A stretch of 64,000 nucleotides of DNA, taken from positions 1 to 64,000 of the forward strand of contig NZ_MODW01000003.1 in NCBI RefSeq assembly GCF_001866135.1, given 5' to 3'. Under the pieces are notes generated by a model. The model did no database searches and was not told the DNA's origin. It saw nothing but the letters and a program-made list of their open reading frames with translations. Shown here piece after piece: positions 49,860 to 60,357 of the stretch (position 1 is its first letter; every line of letters starts with the position of its first letter). The position numbers and the translations under genes were made by a program. The DNA is from Microbacterium sp. LCT-H2. GTDB lineage: Bacteria; Actinomycetota; Actinomycetes; Actinomycetales; Microbacteriaceae.

Positions 49860-51500
49860 ATGTCTGATGGCCCCCTGATCGTCCAGAGCGACCGCACCGT
49901 GCTCCTCGAGGTCGCCCACGCCGACGCCGAGAGCGCCCGCCACGAGCTCGCGATCTTCGCCGAGCTGGAGCGCGCGCCCGAGCACATCCACACGTACCGG
50001 ATCACGCGGCTCGGTCTGTGGAACGCCCGCGCGGCCGGGCACACCGCCGAGGACATGCTGGAGACGCTCGACCGCTGGTCGCGCTTCCCCGTGCCGCCCT
50101 CCGTCGCGGTCGACCTGCGCGAGACGGTCAACCGGTACGGGCGCCTGGTCATCGAGCGCGACGACGAGGGCGTGCTCATCCTGCGCTCGACCGACCCCGC
50201 CGTGCTGGCCCAGGTCGCGAACAACAAGCGCATCCAACCGCTGCTCATCGGGCACCCGACGCCGGAGACGTTCGTCGTGGACGCCTGGGCACGCGGTCAG
50301 ATCAAGCAGGAGCTGCTGAAGATCGGCTGGCCCGCGGAGGACCTCGCCGGCTACACGCCGGGCACCCCCCACGAGATCGAGCTGGCCGAGGACGGGTGGG
50401 CCATCCGCCCCTATCAGCAGGACGCCGTCGACGCGTTCTCGAAGGACGGCTCGGGCGTGGTCGTGCTCCCCTGCGGCGCAGGCAAGACGATCGTGGGCGC
50501 CGGGGCCATGGCGGCGACCAAGACGACGACGCTCATCCTCGTGACGAACACGGTGTCCGCACGGCAGTGGCGGGACGAGCTTCTCAAGCGCACCAGCCTC
50601 ACCCCTGAGGAGATCGGCGAGTACTCCGGCCAGGCCAAGGAGGTCAAGCCCGTCACGATCGCGACCTACCAGATCCTCACGGCGAAACGGAAGGGCGAGT
50701 ACGCACACCTCGCGCTCCTCGACGCGCTGGACTGGGGGCTCATCGTGTACGACGAGGTACACCTGCTCCCGGCGCCGGTATTCAAGCTCACCGCCGACCT
50801 GCAGGCGCGGCGTCGGATCGGCCTGACCGCGACCCTGGTCCGGGAGGACGGCCGTGAGGGCGACGTGTTCAGCCTCATCGGCCCGAAGCGCTTCGACGCC
50901 CCCTGGAAGCAGATCGAGGCACAGGGGTTCATCTCCCCCGCCGCCTGCTTCGAGGTGCGGGTCGACCTTCCCCCGGCGGATCGCCTGGAGTACGCGGCGG
51001 CCACCGACGACGAGCGCTACCGGCTCGCGGCCTCCGCCCCGGCGAAGATCGACGCGGTGCGCGAGCTGATCGCGGCGCACGAGGGCGAGCAGATCCTCGT
51101 CATCGGACAGTACCTCGACCAGCTCGACGCCCTCTCGCAGGCGCTCGACGCTCCGCAGATCACCGGGTCCACCCCGGTCGAGGAGCGTGAGGAGCTCTAC
51201 CGGGCGTTCCGCGAGGGCGACATCTCGCTGCTCGTGGTATCGAAGGTCGCGAACTTCTCCATCGACCTCCCCGAGGCGTCGGTCGCCATCCAGGTGTCCG
51301 GCTCGTTCGGTTCGCGGCAGGAGGAGGCCCAGCGTCTCGGACGACTCCTCCGCCCCAAGCAGTCCGGCCACACCGCGAGCTTCTACACGCTCGTGGCCCG
51401 CGACACGATCGATCAGGACTACGCGCAGAACCGCCAGCGGTTCCTCGCGGAGCAGGGCTACAGCTACACGATCATGGACGCCGAGGCGATCGCCGCCTGA
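49860..51500 (+). CDS. XPB-like DNA repair helicase (SF2)
   Basis: The 546-residue protein has a damage-recognition-like N-terminal domain (to about 180). The SF2 motor follows: motif I GVVVLPCGAGKTIVGAG, motif II YDEVHLLP (D-E-V-H), motif III LTATLVREDG, and C-terminal VSGSFGSRQEEAQRLGRLLR (motif VI). It unwinds DNA 3' to 5', probably in nucleotide-excision repair or transcription recovery. The partner protein is encoded just upstream. Confidence 0.92.
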   Translation: MSDGPLIVQSDRTVLLEVAHADAESARHELAIFAELERAPEHIHTYRITRLGLWNARAAGHTAEDMLETLDRWSRFPVPPSVAVDLRETVNRYGRLVIERDDEGVLILRSTDPAVLAQVANNKRIQPLLIGHPTPETFVVDAWARGQIKQELLKIGWPAEDLAGYTPGTPHEIELAEDGWAIRPYQQDAVDAFSKDGSGVVVLPCGAGKTIVGAGAMAATKTTTLILVTNTVSARQWRDELLKRTSLTPEEIGEYSGQAKEVKPVTIATYQILTAKRKGEYAHLALLDALDWGLIVYDEVHLLPAPVFKLTADLQARRRIGLTATLVREDGREGDVFSLIGPKRFDAPWKQIEAQGFISPAACFEVRVDLPPADRLEYAAATDDERYRLAASAPAKIDAVRELIAAHEGEQILVIGQYLDQLDALSQALDAPQITGSTPVEEREELYRAFREGDISLLVVSKVANFSIDLPEASVAIQVSGSFGSRQEEAQRLGRLLRPKQSGHTASFYTLVARDTIDQDYAQNRQRFLAEQGYSYTIMDAEAIAA

Positions 51501-51515
51501 CCGGCGTGCGGGCGC

Positions 51516-52523
51516 TCAGCCGCGCAGCATCCGCGGGAGCTGATGCGTCCCCGCCGCGCCGTCGCTGATCGCCGCGGTCCGAGTGATCCCTCGTCGGCGC
51601 GCCCACCGATCTGCGACGGCGGCGAAGACGACCATCGCCGCCGCCGAGCCCAGCAGATCGACGGGCGTCCCCGAGGTCGCGTTCGCATCGACCACGGCGA
51701 CGGAGCCGAGCAGGAAGATCATCAGATTGTTGACGATGTGCAGCGCGATGGCCGCCTCCAGCCCACCGGTGCGCCACGTGAGCCACGCGGCGACGACGGC
51801 GAAGAGGCCGACGCTCGCCGCGCCCCAGACGTCGTACCCGTGTCCCAGCACGAACAGCGGCACCGGCAGCAGGATGGCGAAGGCGGGGTGCCGGAGCCAG
51901 CTTCCGACGAGCTGCATCAGGTAGCCACGGAACACATACTCCTCCGCGGCGGCCTGGAACGGGATCAGCACGAGCAGGAGCACCACCATGAGCAGGAGCC
52001 CCGGATGGGAGAAGTCCGGCGTCACGGCATCGCCCGCGGCCGCCGACCAGCCGAGCACCACCGCGAAGTAGACGACGAACACCGCGAGCGCCAGCGCGAG
52101 GGTCCGGCCGAGCCAGCCCATCCGCAACCGCCCGGTGACCGACGACAGCAGGCCGACGCCTCGTCCCTGGACGACCCGCGAGGCCAGCAGCAGCGCCGGG
52201 ATCATGAGGATGAGCGGGAGCACGAGCGCCACCAGGAGCCACGGACGGTCGACCTGGAAGAAGGCGGTGGTGCGGAAGAGCATCTGCAGCTCCGCTCCCC
52301 ATTCCGGGGCGAGGGCCGCCACGATCACGAGCGGCACGATCACGAGCACGAGGATCGCGAGGTAGAAGGCGATGCCGAGGAGGCCGGTGAGCAGCGGCTT
52401 CCACCAGCGGGGGCGCGGGCGGAGGAGCGCCAGCCGGTGGTACTCGACCCCGCGAGCGGACACCTCCGGCGAGGGGGCGGACGGGGAGACGGGGGCGGCG
52501 GTGGCGTCCTCGATCGAGCTCAT
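51516..52523 (-). CDS. CPBP-family intramembrane metalloprotease
   Basis: The 335-residue protein has 7-8 membrane helices and the three Abi/CPBP motifs: AAAEEYVFRGYLMQ (E-E-x3-R), PLFVLGHGYDV (F-x3-H) and AIALHIVNNLM (H-x3-N). It may cleave membrane substrates or process peptides. The ATG at 52523 is chosen over one 20 codons upstream because the upstream stretch is non-hydrophobic and arginine-rich. It converges on the XPB gene with a 15-base gap. Confidence 0.83.
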   Translation of the reverse strand: MSSIEDATAAPVSPSAPSPEVSARGVEYHRLALLRPRPRWWKPLLTGLLGIAFYLAILVLVIVPLVIVAALAPEWGAELQMLFRTTAFFQVDRPWLLVALVLPLILMIPALLLASRVVQGRGVGLLSSVTGRLRMGWLGRTLALALAVFVVYFAVVLGWSAAAGDAVTPDFSHPGLLLMVVLLLVLIPFQAAAEEYVFRGYLMQLVGSWLRHPAFAILLPVPLFVLGHGYDVWGAASVGLFAVVAAWLTWRTGGLEAAIALHIVNNLMIFLLGSVAVVDANATSGTPVDLLGSAAAMVVFAAVADRWARRRGITRTAAISDGAAGTHQLPRMLRG

Positions 52524-52629
52524 GCCTCGATCCTCCCCCGGACGGCTGTGCAACACATCCACCGGCCGGCGGATGGGCCGCATCCACGCCGTTCCGCAGG
52601 ATAATCAGCCCGCGCATGGCCGAAGTCAC

Positions 52630-52635
52630 CATAAT
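52630..52635 (+). promoter_or_regulatory. -10 box CATAAT of the response-regulator gene
   Basis: CATAAT lies 6 bases before the ATG at 52642, again the leaderless spacing. Confidence 0.4.
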
Positions 52636-52641
52636 GGGGTC

Positions 52642-53334
52642 ATGACTGCTGCGCGCATCCTGGTCGTCGACGACGAGCCCAACATCCGCGACCTGCTTTC
52701 CACGGGTCTCAGCTTCGCCGGGTTCCAGGTGAAGACGGTGGCCAACGGCGCCGCCACGATCTCCGCCGTCCTCGAGGAGGAGCCGGACCTCATCATCCTC
52801 GACGTCATGCTCCCCGACATGAACGGGTTCAGCGTGACCAAGCGCCTCCGCGGCGCCGGCTTCACCGCACCCATCCTCTTCCTCACCGCCAAGGACGGCA
52901 CGGAGGACAAGATCGAGGGCCTGAACGCGGGCGGTGACGACTACGTCACGAAGCCGTTCAGCCTGGACGAGATCGTCGCCAGGGCCCAGGCCATCCTGCG
53001 CCGCACCATGCAGGCCGACGAGGAGTCGATCATCCGCGCCGGCGAGCTCTCCATGGACCAGGACACGCACGACGTGCACGTCGGCAAGGAGCCGATCGAC
53101 CTCAGCCCCACCGAGTTCAAGCTCCTGCGTTACCTCATGCTGAATCCGAATCGGGTGCTGTCGAAGGCGCAGATCCTCGACCACGTCTGGGAGTACGACT
53201 TCAACGGCGATGCCGGCATCGTGGAGAGCTACATCTCGTACCTCCGGCGCAAGATCGACCCGCACACGGAGGAGTCGCTGATCCAGACGAAGCGCGGCTT
53301 CGGTTACATGCTGAAGGTGGGCAAGACGGTCTGA
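52642..53334 (+). CDS. OmpR/PhoB-type response regulator
   Basis: The 230-residue protein has a receiver domain with acidic pair D10-D11, phospho-acceptor D54 in LIILDVMLPD, and K-P in DDYVTKPFSL. A winged-helix effector (about 130-228) ends LIQTKRGFGYMLKVGK. It is activated by the histidine kinase encoded 61 bases downstream. The type resembles the TrcR/TcrA group of mycobacteria; targets unknown. Confidence 0.92.
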   Translation: MTAARILVVDDEPNIRDLLSTGLSFAGFQVKTVANGAATISAVLEEEPDLIILDVMLPDMNGFSVTKRLRGAGFTAPILFLTAKDGTEDKIEGLNAGGDDYVTKPFSLDEIVARAQAILRRTMQADEESIIRAGELSMDQDTHDVHVGKEPIDLSPTEFKLLRYLMLNPNRVLSKAQILDHVWEYDFNGDAGIVESYISYLRRKIDPHTEESLIQTKRGFGYMLKVGKTV

Positions 53335-53395
53335 CACCGTCGACCCCGTACCCGCCGTCCGTCGACGGCACCGCCGTCGCAGCAGGGAGGACCGC

Positions 53396-55084
53396 ATGGC
53401 GCACAAGCCGGATGCGGTCACCGCGTGGTGGCGACGGATCAGCCTTCGCGCCAAGGTCACCGGTGTCACCGTGGCCGTCCTCGCGCTGGGCCTGCTCGTC
53501 GCGGGTATCGGCACGGTGCCGCTGCTGCGCAACGCCCTCGTGGAGAACATCAATGCGCAGCTCCCTGCACTGGTGACCAGCGACCTCGTCAACCGCTATT
53601 TCGACACGACGACGATCGACGGCGTCACCACCTATACGCCGAGAGACGAGAAGCCCCGTGACTTCTCGTTCGCCATCTACGACGCGGAGGGCGCCCTGCG
53701 CGCGACCGCGCCCAGTGCCTCCGGCCGGGCTCCGGTCTTCCCCGCCGAGTACTCCCTGTCCGACGCCCAGGCGAACGAGGACCAGGTGCTCGCTCTCGAG
53801 GACACGGACGGCCGGGTCTACCACGCCGCCGCGGCCGTCGTGCAGCAGGAGGGCGACCCGCTCAGCATCCAGATGGTGGCACTCCCCCTCGCCGAAGCCG
53901 ACCGCATCATCAGCCAGTACTTCGGGATCTACATCACCATCGCCCTGATCACGATCCTCGTCGCGGCGCTGCTCACCCGCGGTCTCGTGACCCTGACCTT
54001 CCGACGACTCGGACAGGTGGAGCAGACCGCCATGTCGATCGCCGCCGGCGACTTCCGACAGCGGCTCACCGACCTGGAGCCGACCACGGAGGTCGGCCGC
54101 CTCAATGCGGCCATCAACACCATGCTCGACCGCGTGGATCGCTCCCTCGCGCAGCGCGACCGCACGGTGCAGCACATGCGCCGATTCATCGGAGACGCCA
54201 GTCACGAGCTGCGGACGCCGCTGGTCAGCGTCCGCGGGTACGCGGAGCTGTACCGCATGGGCGCGATCAAGGGTGAGGAGGACACCGCCCGGGCGATGGA
54301 GCGCATCGAGAAGGAAGCCATCCGCATGGGCGTCCTCGTGGAGGACCTGCTGGCGCTCGCCCGTCTGGATGAGGAGCGGGAGCCGCAGATCGTTCCTCTC
54401 GACCTCCGTCCCATCGCCCGCGACGCCGCCTTGGACGTGCGCGCCGCCGCCCCCGGCCGGGTGATCTCCGTGATCGACCGCACGGTCGAGAACGTGCCGA
54501 CAGCTCCCATCCGCACGCCTGTGGTGCCCATCGCCCCCGAACCCGCCCCCAAGACGCGCCCCCGGGCCACCCTGTCGCGGCTGCGCCGTCGTCCGCGGAC
54601 GCCCGAGCAGCCCCCGGCCATCGATTTCACCGAGGTGGCGGACATCCCGGTCCGGACGCCGCCGATCGTGCTCGGCGAGGAGAACAAGGTCCGACAGGTG
54701 GTGACGAACCTCCTGGGCAATGCGCGCCGATTCTCGCCGGAAGACAGTCCGATCGAGATCGTCGTGGACTCGGATCGCGTCGCCGGGACCGCGAGCATCT
54801 CGATCGTCGACCACGGCGAGGGCGTGCCACCGCAGATCCGCGAGCAGATCTTCGAGCGGTTCTGGCGCGCCGACACGTCGCGGGCGCGCGAGACCGGAGG
54901 ATCCGGTCTCGGGCTCGCCATCGTCGCCTCGATCCTCAAGGCGCTCAATGGCGACATCGCCGTCTCCGAGAGTCCAGGAGGCGGGGCCACCTTCACCGTG
55001 ACCCTGCCGCTGGCTCCGGCGCGTTCGACACCGGAGCATCTTCTGGAGGACACGCAGCCGTTGGACCGCCTCGACCAGCCGTAG
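53396..55084 (+). CDS. Membrane sensor histidine kinase with a proline-rich insertion
   Basis: The 562-residue kinase has two membrane helices (about 22-42 and 180-200) around an extracytoplasmic sensor domain, a HAMP region, and HisKA with H270 in GDASHELRTPLVSVRGYAEL. An ATPase domain follows (NLLGNARRFSP, DHGEGVP, GGSGLGLAIV). Between the start of the ATPase domain and the N-box there is an insertion of about 60 Pro/Arg/Thr-rich residues (VPTAPIRTPVVPIAPEPAP onward), unusual for TrcS-like kinases. GGGAGG precedes the ATG. It acts on the regulator encoded upstream. Confidence 0.9.
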   Translation: MAHKPDAVTAWWRRISLRAKVTGVTVAVLALGLLVAGIGTVPLLRNALVENINAQLPALVTSDLVNRYFDTTTIDGVTTYTPRDEKPRDFSFAIYDAEGALRATAPSASGRAPVFPAEYSLSDAQANEDQVLALEDTDGRVYHAAAAVVQQEGDPLSIQMVALPLAEADRIISQYFGIYITIALITILVAALLTRGLVTLTFRRLGQVEQTAMSIAAGDFRQRLTDLEPTTEVGRLNAAINTMLDRVDRSLAQRDRTVQHMRRFIGDASHELRTPLVSVRGYAELYRMGAIKGEEDTARAMERIEKEAIRMGVLVEDLLALARLDEEREPQIVPLDLRPIARDAALDVRAAAPGRVISVIDRTVENVPTAPIRTPVVPIAPEPAPKTRPRATLSRLRRRPRTPEQPPAIDFTEVADIPVRTPPIVLGEENKVRQVVTNLLGNARRFSPEDSPIEIVVDSDRVAGTASISIVDHGEGVPPQIREQIFERFWRADTSRARETGGSGLGLAIVASILKALNGDIAVSESPGGGATFTVTLPLAPARSTPEHLLEDTQPLDRLDQP

Positions 55085-55205
55085 CGGCCGCTTCTGCACA
55101 GACGGCCCTCATGGCGCGTTCTCCCGCCTCCGGCGCGGTGATCCGACCCCCGACTCGTCGTCGCTGCCGTCGGCGTATCGTCGGCCTTCCTCGAAGGGAG
55201 TTCCC

Positions 55206-55493
55206 ATGACCGTCTTCACCGTCGACACCGACGCCGTCCATGCGGCGGAAGCCGCGACCCGCGCCACCATCGAGCGCCTGCGCACCGAATCCGCCACCCT
55301 CATGTCCCAGCTCAGGCAGCTGCAGACCGCATGGGTCGGCACCGCCGCCACGGCGTTCCAAGGCTGCGCCGAAGAGTGGCAGGGCGCTCAGCAGCACGTC
55401 GAGCTCGTCCTGGACGGGATCGGGACGTCGCTCGGCGCCGTGGCCACCCAGTACGCCGAAGCGGATCAATACTCGGCGAGCCTGTTCCGCTGA
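55206..55493 (+). CDS. WXG100-family protein
   Basis: The 95-residue helical-hairpin protein has the W-x-G turn at W43-V44-G45 (QTAWVGTAATAF) and a C-terminal Y-x3-D-like segment QYAEADQYSASLF. Such proteins are exported by type VII systems, but no EccC or other machinery is encoded nearby. GGGAG precedes the ATG. A strong terminator follows. Confidence 0.85.
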   Translation: MTVFTVDTDAVHAAEAATRATIERLRTESATLMSQLRQLQTAWVGTAATAFQGCAEEWQGAQQHVELVLDGIGTSLGAVATQYAEADQYSASLFR

Positions 55494-55498
55494 GACGC

Positions 55499-55530
55499 AG
55501 AAAGCCCCCGGCCGGAGCCGGGGGCTTTCT
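55499..55530. terminator. Bidirectional terminator between the WXG100 gene and groEL
   Basis: AGAAAGCCCCCGGC (55499-55512) and GCCGGGGGCTTTCT (55517-55530) pair perfectly with loop CGGA. A and T runs on the two flanks let it stop transcription from both sides. Confidence 0.88.
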
Positions 55531-55561
55531 GTGAGACGGAGTCTCTGAACCTCTCAGAGGA

Positions 55562-57217
<1,656 letters not shown>

Positions 57218-57244
57218 TTAGCACTCAGAGTGAGAGAGTGCTAA
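57218..57244. promoter_or_regulatory. CIRCE element (HrcA operator) of groEL
   Basis: TTAGCACTC (57218-57226), 9 bases, GAGTGCTAA (57236-57244): an exact match to the CIRCE consensus, 37 bases upstream of the groEL ATG. HrcA represses heat-shock genes here. Confidence 0.95.
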
Positions 57245-57248
57245 CGCC

Positions 57249-57277
57249 ATTCTGGCACTCGACACCATCGAGTGCAA
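57249..57277 (-). promoter_or_regulatory. groEL promoter overlapping a second, degenerate CIRCE
   Basis: On the minus strand TTGCAC (57272-57277), 17 bases and CAGAAT (57249-57254) form a good vegetative promoter. Its spacer holds GCACTC-N9-GAGTGC (57255-57275), the CIRCE core with non-matching outer bases, 34 bp centre to centre from the perfect CIRCE. Confidence 0.6.
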
Positions 57278-57305
57278 GCCGCGTCGTCCGGGAGTCGGGC
57301 GAGGG

Positions 57306-57872
57306 TCAGGGCGCGGGAGTCTCGGGCACCGATGCCGCCCGGTCGACGCCGATCACGATGGTGAGCTGCTTCTGCCCGTCCTCCGTCTGGCCCGCGTAGT
57401 AGTCGCTCTGCTGCACCTCGGCGCCGCCGATGACGCCGGCGAGGCCCTTCGCCGCCTCCTCGTCCTCGGCGCTGACGTAATAGACGGTCGTGGTCTCGAA
57501 GTCGTCGCTGGCGCTGTCGCTGGCGAGCACGGTCGCCGCCGCCCAGCCGGCGTTGATGAGGGTGTCGCGCATCTGGTCGTCCAGCCCGCTGTCGGGGGTC
57601 GCGTTGAGGATGAGCACCGAGTAGGTCGGGTCGATCACCCCGGTCTGCTCGGGCGTGGGAGCCACGGACGACGTCGGCTCCGGAAAGAGGTCGATCCGTC
57701 CCATGACGACCAGAGCGCCGAAGATGCCGGCGATGATGAGCACGAGAGCGGCGACGAACGACCACAGGAGCACGACCCAGCCGTTCATCCCCGGAGCTTC
57801 GGCACGGTGTGCTCCCACACGTCCGGTGGAACGGGGGACCTCGTCGAAACGGTCACGGGGGGGCTTGGACAC
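57306..57872 (-). CDS. Membrane-anchored LytR C-terminal-domain protein
   Basis: The 188-residue protein has a cytoplasmic N-terminus, one membrane helix (about 32-56) and an extracytoplasmic LytR_C domain (about 80-178) with YSVLILNATPDSGLDDQMRD and TVYYVSAEDEEAAKGLAGVI. The catalytic LytR-CpsA-Psr part is missing. It probably binds cell-envelope polymers. GTG start; TAGCAT lies 5 bases upstream. It is on the groEL strand but separated by the CIRCE promoter. Confidence 0.82.
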   Translation of the reverse strand: MSKPPRDRFDEVPRSTGRVGAHRAEAPGMNGWVVLLWSFVAALVLIIAGIFGALVVMGRIDLFPEPTSSVAPTPEQTGVIDPTYSVLILNATPDSGLDDQMRDTLINAGWAAATVLASDSASDDFETTTVYYVSAEDEEAAKGLAGVIGGAEVQQSDYYAGQTEDGQKQLTIVIGVDRAASVPETPAP

Positions 57873-57938
57873 CCCTCGATGCTAGCGGCACGTCGCTGGG
57901 AAACCGTTCCATGACGAGCACGACCCCGCAGGATCAGG

Positions 57939-58199
57939 TCATCCGGTGAACCCGGGGATCCGGGACGTGCGCCGGGCGCTTCTGGCGTCCCGCAGTCGAC
58001 GCAGTCGGCCGACGAGGATCGGATCGAAGGCGAGGGCCGCCTCGGAGTCGATGAGACGGGCGAGCAGCTGGTAGTAACGCGCCGCGCTCATGCCCAGTCG
58101 CGCACGGATCGCTTCCTCCTTCATACCGCCGTGGCGCGGCCAGGCGGCCTCCAGGGCGAGGATCGCGCGATCGCGTTCCGTGAGGTGGTCAGCGGGCAT
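57939..58199 (-). CDS. DUF3263 protein
   Basis: The 86-residue basic protein has LTERDRAILALEAAWPRHGG and MSAARYYQLLARLIDSEAAL, an HTH-like DUF3263 pattern found throughout Actinobacteria, commonly beside the LytR_C protein. TAATCT lies 6 bases before the ATG (leaderless). Probably a small DNA-binding protein; role unknown. Confidence 0.85.
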   Translation of the reverse strand: MPADHLTERDRAILALEAAWPRHGGMKEEAIRARLGMSAARYYQLLARLIDSEAALAFDPILVGRLRRLRDARSARRTSRIPGFTG

Positions 58200-58208
58200 G
58201 CCCTCAGA

Positions 58209-59201
58209 TTAGGTCGTGGTCGACGGATCGCCCGCGCGCCACTCCCACCGGGCGCCGAGCGGGTCGGCAGCGGCGCGCACCCGCCCGTCGAGCGCGACGA
58301 CGAATCCGGGCCAGGCCTCCGCGACGACCGGTGGGTCCCAGACCTCGAGGAGAGCGGGCGGGTCGATCGTGACCCAGCGCGCGGGCAGCGTCGCGATCGT
58401 CTCGATCAGCGCCTCCCGCTGCTCCCGGGGGATGTGCACGAGAACCCCGGGGGTCGTGATCACCAGCGTGGCATGCGCCGGCGCGGATCCTGCCAGCTCC
58501 TCCAGATGGGCGGCTGCGTCTCCGGCGACGAGAAGCGGCGGCTCGGCGGCCGCGATGTCGAGCGCGGCGGTGATGCGCTGCTCCCTCCCCTCCTCTCCCG
58601 GCCACACGAGCGCCCGCAGCCAGCGCCGATCCTCTTCGTCGGCGGCGTCCAGCGGGGCGAGGTCGATCCCGGCGCGCCACACCACCTCCGGCATGCGCAG
58701 CGGGGGGAGGTCGCCGGTGACGGTGCTCTCCAGCACCACGGTGGAGGGACCGTCGAGGGGGTCGAGCGCGCGACGAACGGACCCGCCGTCGTCGATGAAA
58801 CGGTATGAGTAGCGATCGGGATAGAGGCAGAGGCCGGCGGAGGCGCCGACCTCCAGCAGCGCGATCGGGCCCTCGATCTCGGAGAGCACCGGCAGCAGTG
58901 CCGCGGTGCGGAGGGGCTCGTTGGTCTGCAGGGCGCGGCTCGTGCATTCCTCGACGAGTCGAGAGGCATTGGTCAGGACGAACCGACGCCACTCGCGGTA
59001 CGGACCGTGACCGGCGCCGAGCAGGCGGGACACGGCGAACACGAGCGGAGGCTGGCGACGGGTGGCGGGAATCCGCAGCAGAACCTCGCTGATCTCGTCG
59101 TCTTCGGCGACCCCGGCCGCCCACTCCCCGTACAGCGCACTGCGCCCCGGAGCCTCCACGGCCGCGAATCGGGCATAGCGCTCCTGCACGGCATCCTTCA
59201 T
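58209..59201 (-). CDS. DUF2332 family protein
   Basis: The 330-residue protein shows the DUF2332 features: segments ALLEVGASAGLCLYPDRYSY (resembling a methyltransferase SAM loop) and RAGIDLAPLDAADEEDRRWL. It is probably a SAM-dependent methyltransferase-like protein of unknown substrate. The ATG at 59201 has CAGAAT 6 bases upstream; the 13 extra in-frame codons are dropped. It is divergent from msrB. Confidence 0.82.
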   Translation of the reverse strand: MKDAVQERYARFAAVEAPGRSALYGEWAAGVAEDDEISEVLLRIPATRRQPPLVFAVSRLLGAGHGPYREWRRFVLTNASRLVEECTSRALQTNEPLRTAALLPVLSEIEGPIALLEVGASAGLCLYPDRYSYRFIDDGGSVRRALDPLDGPSTVVLESTVTGDLPPLRMPEVVWRAGIDLAPLDAADEEDRRWLRALVWPGEEGREQRITAALDIAAAEPPLLVAGDAAAHLEELAGSAPAHATLVITTPGVLVHIPREQREALIETIATLPARWVTIDPPALLEVWDPPVVAEAWPGFVVALDGRVRAAADPLGARWEWRAGDPSTTT

Positions 59202-59272
59202 GCGTCCATTCTGACGGGGAGCGCCATGAGGGCCCTGCACAAGGGAGAATGGAGAGGACTCAGGAGGACACG

Positions 59273-59677
59273 ATGCCCTACAGCGTGAACAAGACCGAAG
59301 ACGAGTGGCGCGACGAGCTCGGCGAAGAGCAGTACGCCGTGCTGCGCCAGGCGGCGACCGAGCGGGCGTGGACCGGCGAGCTGCTCGATGAGGAGCGCGC
59401 CGGAGTCTACACCTGCGGCGCCTGCGGCGCCGAGCTCTTCAAGAGCGGCACGAAGTTCGATTCCGGCTGCGGCTGGCCGAGCTTCTACGAGTCGGTCCGG
59501 CCGGACGCCGTCGAGCTGCTCGAGGACGACAGCCTCGGCATGGTCCGCACCGAGGTCCGCTGCGCCTCCTGCGGTTCGCACCTCGGCCACGTCTTCCCGG
59601 ACGGCTTCGGCACCCCCACCGGTGACCGCTACTGCATGAACTCGATCGCGCTGAACTTCACGCCCGACGAGTCGTGA
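59273..59677 (+). CDS. msrB: Peptide methionine-(R)-sulfoxide reductase
   Basis: The 134-residue protein has two structural-zinc C-x2-C pairs (VYTCGACGAEL and VRCASCGSHLGHVF), FDSGCGWPSFYE and the catalytic GDRYCMNSIALNF. It reduces the R form of methionine sulfoxide in proteins. AGGAGG lies 6 bases before the ATG at 59273. It overlaps the next gene by 4 bp (GTGA). Confidence 0.95.
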   Translation: MPYSVNKTEDEWRDELGEEQYAVLRQAATERAWTGELLDEERAGVYTCGACGAELFKSGTKFDSGCGWPSFYESVRPDAVELLEDDSLGMVRTEVRCASCGSHLGHVFPDGFGTPTGDRYCMNSIALNFTPDES

Positions 59678-60357
59678 GCGCCCTCGACGCCGTCCGCGCA
59701 CGGCAGTCCTGGTCGAAGGTCGGGGACACCGCCCCGGGACGCGAGGAGCTGGTGACGCTCATCGGCGCCGCCGGTCGCGTCGCCGATCACTCGTCCCTGC
59801 GCCCCTGGCGGCTGATCGAGCTGCGCGGCCAGGACCGCGAGGCGCTCGGCGCCGCGATCGCGGAGGCGCAGGGGGACGCCGAGCCGTCGGCGAAACCGCT
59901 GCGGGCCCCGCTCCTCATCGCCGTGGTCGTGAGCTACCGGGCGAGCGAGAAGGTGCCACGCTGGGAACAGGAGGCGGTGGCCTCCGGCGTCGCCCACGTC
60001 CTGAGCCTGCTGCTCGACGAGGCGGGATGGGGCGTCATCTGGCGCACCGGCCAGTACACGCGCTCGGAACCGGTCGCGCGCATGCACGGGCTGGGGCCGG
60101 ACGAGGAGCTTCTCGGTTGGCTCTACGTCGGGGCGAAACCCGAGGGCAAGAGCCCGGGCCGCCGCAAGACCGTCGACGCCCGCGCGCTCCTGACCCGACC
60201 GCCGAGACTCTCGCCGGAGGCGCGGGCCGCTGCTGAGGCGGCCGCACGGGAGGCCGAGAAGCAGAAGGCCGAGAAGGCCGAGAAGAAGGCCCGCAAGAGG
60301 GCGAAGAAGAAAGAGAAGAAGAAGGCCAAGAAGGCCGCCAAGAAGACCCGCTCCTAG
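59674..60357 (+). CDS. Nitroreductase-family protein with a lysine-rich tail
   Basis: The 227-residue protein has a nitroreductase-fold domain (about 1-175; DHSSLRPWRLIELRG and GWGVIWRTGQYTRSEPVARM bind FMN). A tail of about 40 residues follows, made nearly only of Lys, Ala and Glu (KKARKRAKKKEKKKAKK). The tail may bind nucleic acid or membrane. GTG start overlaps the msrB stop. The last 4 bp overlap the convergent transporter gene. Possible link to redox repair along with MsrB. Confidence 0.83.
   Translation: MSALDAVRARQSWSKVGDTAPGREELVTLIGAAGRVADHSSLRPWRLIELRGQDREALGAAIAEAQGDAEPSAKPLRAPLLIAVVVSYRASEKVPRWEQEAVASGVAHVLSLLLDEAGWGVIWRTGQYTRSEPVARMHGLGPDEELLGWLYVGAKPEGKSPGRRKTVDARALLTRPPRLSPEARAAAEAAAREAEKQKAEKAEKKARKRAKKKEKKKAKKAAKKTRS

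Noticed and set aside
55206-55493. A type VII secretion locus
   Set aside because: Only a single WXG100 gene is present; no EccC ATPase, EccB/D/E or mycosin gene lies nearby.
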